Part shown: positions 53,723-61,666 of the stretch, piece after piece
Position numbering within the stretch: the stretch's first letter is position 1
How the letters are laid out: the number at the start of each line of letters is the position of its first letter
From: Egicoccus halophilus
Lineage (GTDB): Bacteria; Actinomycetota; Nitriliruptoria; Nitriliruptorales; Nitriliruptoraceae
DNA length: 64,000 nt
NCBI RefSeq assembly: GCF_004300825.1
Contig: NZ_CP036250.1
Coordinates: forward strand, 1,674,001-1,738,000
Reading direction: 5' to 3'
The notes under the pieces: model-generated
Seen by the model: only the letters and a program-made list of their open reading frames with translations
What the model was told of the DNA's origin: nothing
Database searches by the model: none
Position numbers and translations under genes: made by a program

Positions 53723-54604
53723 ATGGTGCGTTCGCTCGTCCGGTCGGCACTGGACGCCGTCGGCCTGGAGGTGCGCCGCCGACGGCCCCGGGCGGCGGGC
53801 GGAGCGACGGCGGTCCTGCGCGAGGACGCACGAGAAGCCGTCCACTACGCGCGGGGCGGGGTCGCGTCGAGCTTCCTCGCCTCCCCGGACGTCGTGCGCG
53901 ACGTGCGCGGTTTCTCGTTCGCCAGCGCCGGTTGGCATCCCTGGACGGCCGAGGTCGTCGACCAGCGGCGCCGGGGCAACGCCACCTACCCGGGTTCGCT
54001 GCTGGAACGCTTCCACGGGACCTTCCGTCCGCCGTCCGCGCTGGCCGCGCTGGCGGGCTTCTCGGCCCGCTCCGGCTCGCTGGAACGACTGCCGGCGCAC
54101 CTGTTCTGGTTGACCCCCTGGTTCGCGCACGACGTCGACGCGCTGGAGCGAAGCGTGCGCGACTGGGTCGCGCGAGGGGCACGGTCGGCCGGGGTGGTCG
54201 ACTACGACTTCGAGCGCGACGGCACGCCGTACCACGGTCCGGTGAGTTCCCGGCATGGGCAGGCGGAGACGACGCGCCTGCACGAGGTCGCCGAGGCGCT
54301 GCAGCGGACGGGCGGCTGGGACCGGGCGCACGGTGACAGCCTCGGCTACCTCGTCCGGCGCGGGTCGGAGCACGTGGTGGTCAAGTTCGGGGGCGGCTAC
54401 CACCGCACGGCGGCGATGGCGGCGCTCGCGCTCGGCGACGTGCCCGTGCGGCTGCGGGAGCCGGTGGAGGTCGACGTCCGCGACGTCGACGACTGGCCGC
54501 AGGTCCGGCGCGGCACGTGGGACCGCGACACCGCCCGGCGCTACGTGGACCATCTGTTCGACTTCGACGCCGCGGGTTGGGCCCGGGCGCGCGGGCTGGC
54601 GTGA
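53723..54604 (+). CDS. Unknown protein with ParB-like GxHR motif
   Basis: A 293-residue soluble protein. The C-terminal part contains VVVKFGGGYHRTAAMAALAL followed by GDVPVRL (His227, Arg228), which looks like the D/G-x-HR-x3-A-x2-LG-x4-V core of ParB/sulfiredoxin-fold proteins that bind phosphorylated compounds. The N-terminal 200 residues have many Arg, Trp and Phe (FASAGWHPWTAEVVDQR, HLFWLTPWFAHDVDALERS) without a family that I know. Homologous arrangements appear to be frequent beside glycosyltransferases in actinobacteria, but that is recollection. ATG with GGAGGAAGG upstream. Divergent from the ABC exporter and followed 27 bp later by a GT2 gene. Confidence 0.6.
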   Translation: MVRSLVRSALDAVGLEVRRRRPRAAGGATAVLREDAREAVHYARGGVASSFLASPDVVRDVRGFSFASAGWHPWTAEVVDQRRRGNATYPGSLLERFHGTFRPPSALAALAGFSARSGSLERLPAHLFWLTPWFAHDVDALERSVRDWVARGARSAGVVDYDFERDGTPYHGPVSSRHGQAETTRLHEVAEALQRTGGWDRAHGDSLGYLVRRGSEHVVVKFGGGYHRTAAMAALALGDVPVRLREPVEVDVRDVDDWPQVRRGTWDRDTARRYVDHLFDFDAAGWARARGLA

Positions 54605-54631
54605 GGGCGCACCCGCGGCGGGAGGTGCACG

Positions 54632-55624
54632 ATGCCGGAGCGTGACGGGCCGCTGCACGACGCGCCCGTGAGCGTGGTGGTGATCGCCGACGGGACGCCG
54701 GGACTGGCGGGCTCGCTCGCGAGCGTGCGTCCGCAGGCCGCTGCGGGCGAGGTGCTGGTGGTGGCGAGCCCGCATCTGGCGCCGGCCGCCCGCGCCGATC
54801 TCGACGGCATCGACGGGATCCGGGTCGTGCAGGCGCCCGACGCCCGCCGTTCGGACCTGCGCAACCTCGGCCTCGAGCTGGCGGCGCACGACCTGGTCGC
54901 CTTCCTCGACGGGGGCGACCTCTGGCTGCCCGGCAAGGTGGCCCGGCAGCTCACCGTGATGCGCGACACCGGCGCGGCCTGGTCGTTCGGTGCCGGGCTG
55001 GTGTTCTCCGAGGGGCCACGGCTCGAGGCCCTGCTCCCCGCACCGTCGGTCGAGGCCGCCGTGGCGGGCCTGCCGTACCGCAACGCCGTGCCGGCGACGG
55101 GGTCGAACCTCCTGGTCGAGCGTGCGGTCCTCGATCGACTCGGTGGGTTCGATCCGACGGTGGAGGGCGCCGCCGACTGGGAGCTGTGCATCCGGCTGGC
55201 CGAGTACGGGCCGCCCGCCGTGGTCGTGGAGACGGTCGTCGCCGCCCGCTGGCGGCGCTGGCACACCGAGCGACGCGCGGTCGACGGCCTGTTCGCCGCC
55301 GCCCGCGAGATCGAACGGCGGCACGCCCCGCGCCGGGCGGACCGACCGCTGGACTGGCCGGACCTGCACCGGTGGGTCTGCCACGACGCGCTCCGCGACG
55401 GACACCGGTCGACCGCCGTGCGGATGGGGCTCGGGGCGCTGCGTCGACGGCATCCCGGCGGGCTCGAGCTCGCGGCCCGTAGCCTGCTGCCCGTCCGCCG
55501 GCGCGCACCCGTGCAGCACCTCGACCGGGACGTCACGACGTGGCTCGACCGACGCTTCCCAAGGCGAGTGGTCAGCTGGCCGGACGGCGTGGAGCCGCTC
55601 GTGCGGCGGCTCTGCCGGTCCTGA
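54632..55624 (+). CDS. GT2-like protein with degenerate active site (paralogue set)
   Basis: A 330-residue member of the GT2 paralogue set, sharing VSVVVIADGTPGLAGSLASV, VAFLDGGDLWLPGKVARQLT, RNAVPATGSNLLVERAVL and AADWELCIRLAEYG with genes 36152, 45810 and 47728. The metal-binding DDDD run of the relatives is here DGGD, and the first strand has no TYNR/SKDR block. The catalytic-base region (DWE) is kept, as is the helical tail. It may be inactive, or use a metal-independent or altered donor site. ATG start. It meets the convergent GT4 gene exactly at the stops (TGATCA). Confidence 0.78.
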   Translation: MPERDGPLHDAPVSVVVIADGTPGLAGSLASVRPQAAAGEVLVVASPHLAPAARADLDGIDGIRVVQAPDARRSDLRNLGLELAAHDLVAFLDGGDLWLPGKVARQLTVMRDTGAAWSFGAGLVFSEGPRLEALLPAPSVEAAVAGLPYRNAVPATGSNLLVERAVLDRLGGFDPTVEGAADWELCIRLAEYGPPAVVVETVVAARWRRWHTERRAVDGLFAAAREIERRHAPRRADRPLDWPDLHRWVCHDALRDGHRSTAVRMGLGALRRRHPGGLELAARSLLPVRRRAPVQHLDRDVTTWLDRRFPRRVVSWPDGVEPLVRRLCRS

Positions 55625-56782
55625 TCAGCCGACCGGCGCCCGCACCTGCCGGTAGGTCGCCTCGAGCGTCGCGACGGCCTGCTCGTGGGTGTAGCGCTGC
55701 TCGTAGCGCGCACGGACGAAGCGGCCGGCACGGTCGACGACATCGGCGTCCTCGAGCCACCGGAGCCGTTCCGCGAGCGCCTGCGCGTCGCCGGGCGGGA
55801 AGCGCAGTTCCTCGTCACCCGGGGCGAACAGGCTGGTCATCGCGCCGAGGTCGGAGAGCAGGACGGGCAGCCCGGCGGCGGCCGCCTCCAGCGGCACCAG
55901 CGGGTGGCCCTCGTACCAGGTCGAGGGGAACACCAGTGCCCGCGAGGAGCGCAGCAGCTCCTCGACCGCCTCGCCGGCGAGACGGCCGCGGAACTCGACG
56001 CCGTCGAGGCGACGCGAGCGCAGGTCGTCGTCCATCGGCCCGGTCCCGACGACGACGAGTCGGAGACGGGGCGCCGCACGTCGCCAGGCGTCGAGCAGGA
56101 CGTCGAGCCCCTTCTCCGGGGACAAACGCCCGACGAACACGACCGTGTCGGAGGACGAGGGCGGTCGGGGTCGAGGGCCGGGGTCGGCCACCGAGTTCGG
56201 CTTGACGTCGAGGCGGTCGGCGGGGAGTCCGGCAGCGACGAAGCGGTCCCGGCCGAAGTCCGACAGCGCCAGGTAACGGTCGACGTCGTGCTGCCAGGTA
56301 CCTCGCCGCGCGTGGAAGGCGATGGTGCCCGCCGCGACGGCCGACGACGGGGCGGAGTCGCGGTAGCACCGGTGCCGCACGCCGTGCCACGGGTGCGAGC
56401 CGACGCAGTCCTCGCACGGGGCGCCGTCGCGGAACAACGTCGCCGCGGCGCAGGTGAGTCGGTAGTTGTGCAGTGTCATCACGACCGGCAGCCCGCGGGC
56501 ACGCAGCGCGGGGAGCACCGCCGGGCTCATCGAGAACCAGGTGTTGTGGACGTGCACCACGTCCGGGGCGAACGCCTCGGCGACGGCGGCGGCCCGACGG
56601 GCCGCGGCGGGGTTCCACATGGCGGCGCCGAGGGCGATCGCCGCACCCGCGCCCTCGGCGTTGGCCTCCTCGTGCAGGAGCACCTCGTGCCCGGCGGCGC
56701 GCAACAGCTCGGCCTCGGCCTCGACCACCCGGTCCTCGCCGCCCGCCTGTCGGTAGCGGGTGTGTAGCTGCAGGATGCGCAC
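55625..56782 (-). CDS. GT4-family glycosyltransferase
   Basis: GT-B enzyme, 385 residues: RILQLHTRYRQAGGEDRVVE, DVVHVHNTWFSMSPAVLPAL, MTLHNYRLTCAAATLFRDG and the four-Cys-bearing CEDCVGSHPWHGVRHRCYRD, characteristic of a widespread GT4 group. Donor domain: VVFVGRLSPEKGLDVLLDAW, VVGTGPMDDDL, FRGRLAGEAVEELLRSSRAL and YEGHPLVPLEAAAAG (E-x7-E). ATG start. Its stop abuts that of the convergent GT2-like gene. A 159-bp gap separates it from the divergent SLH protein gene. Confidence 0.91.
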   Translation of the reverse strand: MRILQLHTRYRQAGGEDRVVEAEAELLRAAGHEVLLHEEANAEGAGAAIALGAAMWNPAAARRAAAVAEAFAPDVVHVHNTWFSMSPAVLPALRARGLPVVMTLHNYRLTCAAATLFRDGAPCEDCVGSHPWHGVRHRCYRDSAPSSAVAAGTIAFHARRGTWQHDVDRYLALSDFGRDRFVAAGLPADRLDVKPNSVADPGPRPRPPSSSDTVVFVGRLSPEKGLDVLLDAWRRAAPRLRLVVVGTGPMDDDLRSRRLDGVEFRGRLAGEAVEELLRSSRALVFPSTWYEGHPLVPLEAAAAGLPVLLSDLGAMTSLFAPGDEELRFPPGDAQALAERLRWLEDADVVDRAGRFVRARYEQRYTHEQAVATLEATYRQVRAPVG

Positions 56783-56941
56783 GTCGCCCCCCTGGACGGC
56801 GGCACCGTACCGGCCGGCAGCCCGGTGCCCAGTCGATCCTCGTCTGCGCGGGTATTCGGTCGCGCTGAGCCGATCTGAAGCATTTCACGAGTTTCGTGCG
56901 CACGGCTCAAGTGGCGGCGTCGGTCGGTCGTCACCCCTGCC

Positions 56942-59116
56942 ATGGACACCACGACCCGCTCCCCGTCAGCGCTCCGGATCCTCGCCGCCGTGCTCGCCGT
57001 CGCCCTGTTCGCGACGACGATGCCGGCGACGGCAGCCGATGCGGCCACCACCGACGCGACGTCCGCAGCCGGCGCGAGCGAGGCCGACGGTGTCGCGTTC
57101 CGCGACGTCGCGGTCGGCTCGACCCATGCGGCGGCCATCGCCATGATGGCCCGCGCCGGCATCACCCTGGGGTGTGACGTCGACCGCTTCTGTCCGGACG
57201 CAGGGCTCTCGCGGGCACAGTCGGCCACGACGCTGCTGCGGGCGACCGGACTGGAGCCGTCGACGGCGAATCGCTTCGTCGACGTCCGGTCGGGCTCGAC
57301 CCATGCCGGCGCGATCAACGCCCTGGTCGACGCTGGTCTGGCGAGGGGCTGCGACACCGATCGCTTCTGTCCGGACCGGACGCTGACGCGCGGGCAGGCG
57401 GCGACGCTGCTCACCGGTGTGCTCGGGTTGGCGGGACGTGCACCGTCGGGCGCTTTCACCGACGTCACCGGTCGAGGAACCCACGACGCGGCCATCTCGG
57501 CGCTGCAGCAGGCCGGGCTGACGGCCGGCTGCTCGGCGACCCGCTTCTGCGCGGAGCGTCCGCTCACCCGGGCCCAGTTCGCGACCTTCCTGTACCGCGC
57601 GACGGGTGGCGGCACCGTCGGCCTCGTCGTGGCGGGCAAGCCGGACGCGGGCCCGAAGCCGGGCAACGGCAACACCAGGGCGCCGGCTCCCGCGCCCGTC
57701 CCTGCTCCTGCTCCCGAGCCCGTCCCTGCTCCTGCTCCTGCTCCTGCTCCGGCGGATGGGGTGCGGTTGTTGTATCCGGCGGGGGATGTGGCGCGTTTCC
57801 AGGCGTCGATGGCGCAGTCGGGTCCGTTCTTCCGTACGGGTGATGCGGGGCATGGTGGGTCGTTCTCGCCGGGTGATGGTGCGCGTTCGGTGCAGTTGGC
57901 GAGCGAGTTCCTGGCCAACCCGCGGGCGTCGTACTGGGTGCAGCCGAACCTGCCGTTGGCGTCGGGGGACGCCTATCCGCAAGGGATGCAGCACGTGCGT
58001 CCGATGCATGCGGCGTGGGTGTACATGACCCAGCCGCAGCACACGCAGCGTGAGGCGTTGCGTCGGGAGGTCAAGGGGGTGCTGTTGCACCACGCGACGC
58101 ACTCGTCGTTGGACTTCTCGAACGCGGCGAACTATCCGGTCAACTTCCCCGGGCATGCGGCCAACCCGATCTTCGACCTGGCGCAGTGGATGAACCGTCA
58201 GGTGAAGATGCGTGACATGTTGGGTCGTGACAGCTTCACCGCGGCGGAGAACGCCACCCTGGACCGCTGGTTCTGGGGGTATGCGAACTGGTCGTACAGC
58301 TGGTTGCACCAGACCGCGGTGGGCCGGCCGCTGCCGGGTCGTCTCAACCGGGACTACCGGGTGGTGAACCGGCCGGCGAACGCCAGCCGTCGCAGCTTCG
58401 ACGGTGGTCCGCTTATCGGTGACATGGCGATGAGCTACACCAACCGGCACGCGAGTGTTGCGGCGGCCGGGAGTCTGGCGGCGAACTACCTCAAGGTGCA
58501 CGGCTACACGGCACCGAGCAGTGGTGGACCGGCCTACGGGCGGTTGAGTGTCGACCAGCTGCTCGAGCACAGCCGGCTGTTCGTGGAGGAGACGCTGCGG
58601 TTCTCGGTGTTCCCGCAAGGGGTGCAGGGCGACTTCGAGCGGGGCGACTCGCGGTTCCACAACGCCCCGCCGCAGCAGGGCTGGATGTACGCGGCCAACG
58701 TGCTGCTCAACCTGGTCGACATCGCCGAGTACCACGCCAAGCGTGGCGACATGAGCGTGTGGAACTACGGCACGACCGCCGGGTACGACGGCACGGCCGG
58801 GGTTCCGGTGGCGGGTGGGTTCTCCCAGAAGAACATCCACTTCTTCGCCTGGTCGATGTCCCGCTACGTCAACAACGGCTGGAACCGGACCAACCGCAGT
58901 CAGCCGCTGGCGTTGCCGCACTACTACCACGACGTGCTCGCGGCGGCGACGGTCGCGAAGTACGCACCCAACGACACCCTGATCCGTGACGCGTGGCGTC
59001 GCAGCGGGTCGAACTTCCCGGCCTACCCCCAGAGCCCGCAGTCGCAGGGGCCCTGGCACGCCCACCTCTCCGAGGGTGCCACCTCGATCGGCCTGATCGA
59101 GAAAGCCCCCCGCTGA
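56942..59116 (+). CDS. Secreted SLH-domain protein with alginate-lyase-like domain
   Basis: A 724-residue exported protein. Signal peptide about residues 1-31 (cleavage near ATA-ADA). Three SLH repeats (about 49-225), each with a paired-Cys motif (GCDVDRFCPD, GCDTDRFCPD, GCSATRFCAE), anchor it to the cell envelope. A Pro/Ala linker (245-272) is encoded by a CTG-CTC repeat. Residues 273-724 are rich in Trp, His and Asn, with GYANWSYSWLHQTAVGR, SYTNRHASVAAAGSLAANYL, RGDSRFHNAPPQQGW and MSVWNYGTTAGYDG, resembling the alpha-toroid fold of alginate-lyase-like enzymes; the assignment is tentative. The C-terminal part has many T-ending codons, unlike the SLH part, suggesting separate origin. ATG lacks an obvious ribosome site. 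Hairpin at 59123-59165 follows. Confidence 0.78.
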   Translation: MDTTTRSPSALRILAAVLAVALFATTMPATAADAATTDATSAAGASEADGVAFRDVAVGSTHAAAIAMMARAGITLGCDVDRFCPDAGLSRAQSATTLLRATGLEPSTANRFVDVRSGSTHAGAINALVDAGLARGCDTDRFCPDRTLTRGQAATLLTGVLGLAGRAPSGAFTDVTGRGTHDAAISALQQAGLTAGCSATRFCAERPLTRAQFATFLYRATGGGTVGLVVAGKPDAGPKPGNGNTRAPAPAPVPAPAPEPVPAPAPAPAPADGVRLLYPAGDVARFQASMAQSGPFFRTGDAGHGGSFSPGDGARSVQLASEFLANPRASYWVQPNLPLASGDAYPQGMQHVRPMHAAWVYMTQPQHTQREALRREVKGVLLHHATHSSLDFSNAANYPVNFPGHAANPIFDLAQWMNRQVKMRDMLGRDSFTAAENATLDRWFWGYANWSYSWLHQTAVGRPLPGRLNRDYRVVNRPANASRRSFDGGPLIGDMAMSYTNRHASVAAAGSLAANYLKVHGYTAPSSGGPAYGRLSVDQLLEHSRLFVEETLRFSVFPQGVQGDFERGDSRFHNAPPQQGWMYAANVLLNLVDIAEYHAKRGDMSVWNYGTTAGYDGTAGVPVAGGFSQKNIHFFAWSMSRYVNNGWNRTNRSQPLALPHYYHDVLAAATVAKYAPNDTLIRDAWRRSGSNFPAYPQSPQSQGPWHAHLSEGATSIGLIEKAPR
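57695..57738 (+). repeat. 20-bp direct repeat in Pro/Ala linker
   Basis: Two exact 20-bp copies (57695-57714 and 57719-57738) separated by cgag, inside a longer CCTGCT-type tract. They encode the alternating Pro-Ala linker between the SLH and lyase-like parts. A slippage-prone domain junction. Confidence 0.8.
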
Positions 59117-59122
59117 CCTCAG

Positions 59123-59165
59123 CACCACGGATCGGTGCTGCCTCAGGCAGCGCCGATCCGTGGTG
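59123..59165 (+). terminator. Strong terminator hairpin
   Basis: 19-bp arms with one G-T wobble around a CTCAG loop, starting 7 bp after the SLH-lyase stop. By far the longest stem in the window. No T-run follows. Confidence 0.85.
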
Positions 59166-59218
59166 GTGTCCGTCCTAGGCATATGCTGGCGGGTTCCGAA
59201 CAGTCATGAGGCTCCTCG

Positions 59219-60325
59219 ATGAAGGTGCTGCACGTCCTGGATGAACTTCGACCCTCCGGGGCGGAGACGATGCTGCGTATCGCTGCTCCGTACTGGCAGG
59301 CTCAAGGTGTAGAGGTTCATGCGCTCGCGACCGGAGCGGAACCTGGCCCGTACGCACCGACCCTGGCGCGTGCGGGCGTGCTGATCCACCACCTGCCACT
59401 GACGCAACGAGCGACGTTCATCGCGCAGTTCGTCCGACTTCTTCGAGACGAGGAGGTCGATGTCGTTCACCTGCACATGGAGCGCGCCAACTTCCCTCTT
59501 GCGGTATTGGCCCGGGCGGCCGGGCGTCGTCGCATCGTCCGTACCGTTCACAACGTCTTCGCGTTCGAGGGCACGCTTCGTGTCGAACGCATCGTGCAGC
59601 GCTTCCTGCAGCGTCTCATGGGCGTGCGTGCGGCGGCTGTCAGCCCATCGGTGGCGGCCAACGAATTGCGTCGCTTTGGCCACCGCACCGAGATCGTGCC
59701 CAACACGTATGACAGCAGGCGTTTCGTTCCCCCGGGTCCGCAGGAGCGTCAGGAGCTGCGGAAGGAGTTCGGCATCGGTGACAAATTCGTGCTCGCCGTC
59801 GTGGGGAACTGTTCCGACGTGAAGAACCACGAAGCCTTGCTCCTCGCCATGGACCGCTTACACAAGGGCGGGCACGCTGTACGCCTGCTGCACGCTGGCA
59901 TCGAAGGTGAGGTGGGATCCGCGGAACGACAGGTGGCTGCGAATCTCGGGCTCAAAGAACACATCGACTTCTTCGGATTCGTCGAAGACATTGCCCCGCT
60001 GCTGCGGGCTTCGGACTGTTTCGTGATGCCGTCGCTGTACGAGGGCCTGGGAAACGCGGCGCTGGAAGCCGCCGGTTGCGGCCTGCCGCTCGTCCTCGCA
60101 GACGTGCCCGGACTCAAAGACCTCGGCCCGACCATCCCGAGCGTGCGTCTGGTCCCTCCATACGCTGACGAGATCGCTGCAGCCATTGTCGCGCTGATCG
60201 AGTCCGGTGAGAACGGGCGCGACTCGCTCGGTCGATCAGGTGCTCGAGCCGTCGCGGAGGCGTTCTCCCCGCAGCACCACGCGGAGAACTATTTCCGGCT
60301 CTACAACGCCCGTCACCTCGGGTGA
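59219..60325 (+). CDS. GT4-family glycosyltransferase
   Basis: GT-B enzyme, 368 residues: KVLHVLDELRPSGAETMLRI, DVVHLHMERANFPLAVLARA, IVRTVHNVFAFEGTLRVERI, EIVPNTYDSRRF, VLAVVGNCSDVKNHEALLLA, LLHAGIEGE, FFGFVEDIAPLLRASDCFVM and YEGLGNAALEAAGCG (E-x7-E). The base composition is less GC-rich than its neighbours, with many A/T-ending codons, suggesting acquisition from another source. ATG with GAGG upstream. It lies just after the terminator of the SLH-lyase gene and converges with the next gene across a 156-bp gap. Confidence 0.9.
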   Translation: MKVLHVLDELRPSGAETMLRIAAPYWQAQGVEVHALATGAEPGPYAPTLARAGVLIHHLPLTQRATFIAQFVRLLRDEEVDVVHLHMERANFPLAVLARAAGRRRIVRTVHNVFAFEGTLRVERIVQRFLQRLMGVRAAAVSPSVAANELRRFGHRTEIVPNTYDSRRFVPPGPQERQELRKEFGIGDKFVLAVVGNCSDVKNHEALLLAMDRLHKGGHAVRLLHAGIEGEVGSAERQVAANLGLKEHIDFFGFVEDIAPLLRASDCFVMPSLYEGLGNAALEAAGCGLPLVLADVPGLKDLGPTIPSVRLVPPYADEIAAAIVALIESGENGRDSLGRSGARAVAEAFSPQHHAENYFRLYNARHLG

Positions 60326-60386
60326 GTGCCCGGTGGTACGGACCTCATCGAGTTGACGCGCGTATTCCTGTAGCGCGAACGTGCTG

Positions 60387-60416
60387 GGCAGGCGCGGACG
60401 CGGAGCCGGGCCTGCC
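60387..60416. terminator. Weak bidirectional terminator candidate
   Basis: GGCAGGC/GCCTGCC arms of 7 bp with a 16-base loop in the gap between two convergent GT4 genes. Confidence 0.35.
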
Positions 60417-60481
60417 GTGCGGGGAAAGACAGAACTCGTCAGCCGGGTGATGAACGGGAGACCTTGGCGAACGTTGCCCTG

Positions 60482-61666
60482 TCAGCTGCCATCGCGGATG
60501 AGCCGTAGGTGCTGCAGGTAGTCGTCGGCAACAGTCGAGATCGAGAACTCCCGGGCGCGCCGGCTGGCGCGGTCACGCAGTCCCGCCCGTAGCTCAGGGC
60601 TGTCGGCCACGGCCAAGATGCTCGAAGCGAGGGCAGCCGGCGAACGCACGTCCGTGAGTAGGCCTGCCCCGTTTCGCAACAGCCACGGAACGGCCCCACT
60701 GTCGGCGCCGGCGATCACCGGCACCCGTTGCGCCATGGCTTCGAGGATGACCATGCCGAACGACTCTTCCCGCGACGGGTGAACGAAGGCGGTCGCCGTC
60801 GAGAGCAGCGCAGCCAGCCCGCGGCGGTCCACCGGGCCGTGGAACTCGACCTGCTGCGTCAAACGACGCTGCGCGGCCCATCGCTGTGCAGCTCCGGTCG
60901 GTTCGTAGCCCTCACCCACGAGCAGCAGCTGGGCTTGCGGGGAGACCTGCTGCACCAGGCGCCATGCCTCGAGCAAGGTCCCGACGTTCTTTCTCGCGTC
61001 GAAGCCGCTGTTGACGGCGACGAACCGAAGCGAGTCTGCTCGTCGTTCAGCAGGCTGAGCAAGGAACCACTCGTCTGCGAGCCCATTCGGCAGGAGGACG
61101 CAGGAACGGCGGGCGTAGCGCTGAACTCGATGTGTGATGTAGGGAGAGACGCCAGCGAAGTGCCGGCCCTTGGCGAAAGCCCAACCCTGCATGGCGAGAC
61201 GACACGCCCGGTACGGATCGGGGGCGAAACGAAGGATTTCCGGTGCCCAGTCATGCACGGTCACCAGGGTGCGTGGATCGGCCTGCAGCGCGCCGAGTGC
61301 ATATTCGTAGGTCCAGTGGGCGCTGACAGACCGTGGTCGCTCCATCGAGAGCACCTGTTCGATGTAGGCGCGCTCGGTGCGGAAGAAGTCCCGTGCCCGG
61401 TCCCGGGCCCGCTCACGATACGGGCCGATGTGCAAGCGGACGCCCGCACCGTTCTCGTACACGAGGGGGGACCGCAGTCCGGGTTGCAGCGTCACGAGAA
61501 CGAGTCGCTCCACCGTTCGCTGCATGGCCAGAACGAGTTCGGTCACCGGGTGGCCACCGTGGCCCACCGCCGCGACCTCCGCGGACTCGTGGGGCACGAG
61601 ATCCAGCGCGGGAATGAGCCGCTGCGCATTCATCGGTCCCACTACGGCGATCGACTGCTTCGTCAT
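60482..61666 (-). CDS. GT4-family glycosyltransferase
   Basis: GT-B enzyme, 394 residues: SIAVVGPMNAQRLIPALDLV, VSAHWTYEYALGALQADPRT, VTVHDWAPEILRFAPDPYRA, VLLPNGLADEWFLAQPAE, VAVNSGFDARKNVGTLLEAW, LLVGEGYEPTGA, FHGPVDRRGLAALLSTATAF and REESFGMVILEAMAQ (E-x7-E). The ATG overlaps the flippase stop (ATGA), so it is coupled to the Wzx-type gene. It shares the relatively A/T-richer composition of 59219-60325. Confidence 0.9.
   Translation of the reverse strand: MTKQSIAVVGPMNAQRLIPALDLVPHESAEVAAVGHGGHPVTELVLAMQRTVERLVLVTLQPGLRSPLVYENGAGVRLHIGPYRERARDRARDFFRTERAYIEQVLSMERPRSVSAHWTYEYALGALQADPRTLVTVHDWAPEILRFAPDPYRACRLAMQGWAFAKGRHFAGVSPYITHRVQRYARRSCVLLPNGLADEWFLAQPAERRADSLRFVAVNSGFDARKNVGTLLEAWRLVQQVSPQAQLLLVGEGYEPTGAAQRWAAQRRLTQQVEFHGPVDRRGLAALLSTATAFVHPSREESFGMVILEAMAQRVPVIAGADSGAVPWLLRNGAGLLTDVRSPAALASSILAVADSPELRAGLRDRASRRAREFSISTVADDYLQHLRLIRDGS

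Noticed and set aside
60353-60376. TTGACG followed by an A/T-richer stretch, considered as a promoter
   Set aside because: No -10 element at 16-18 bp spacing, and it lies between convergent genes.
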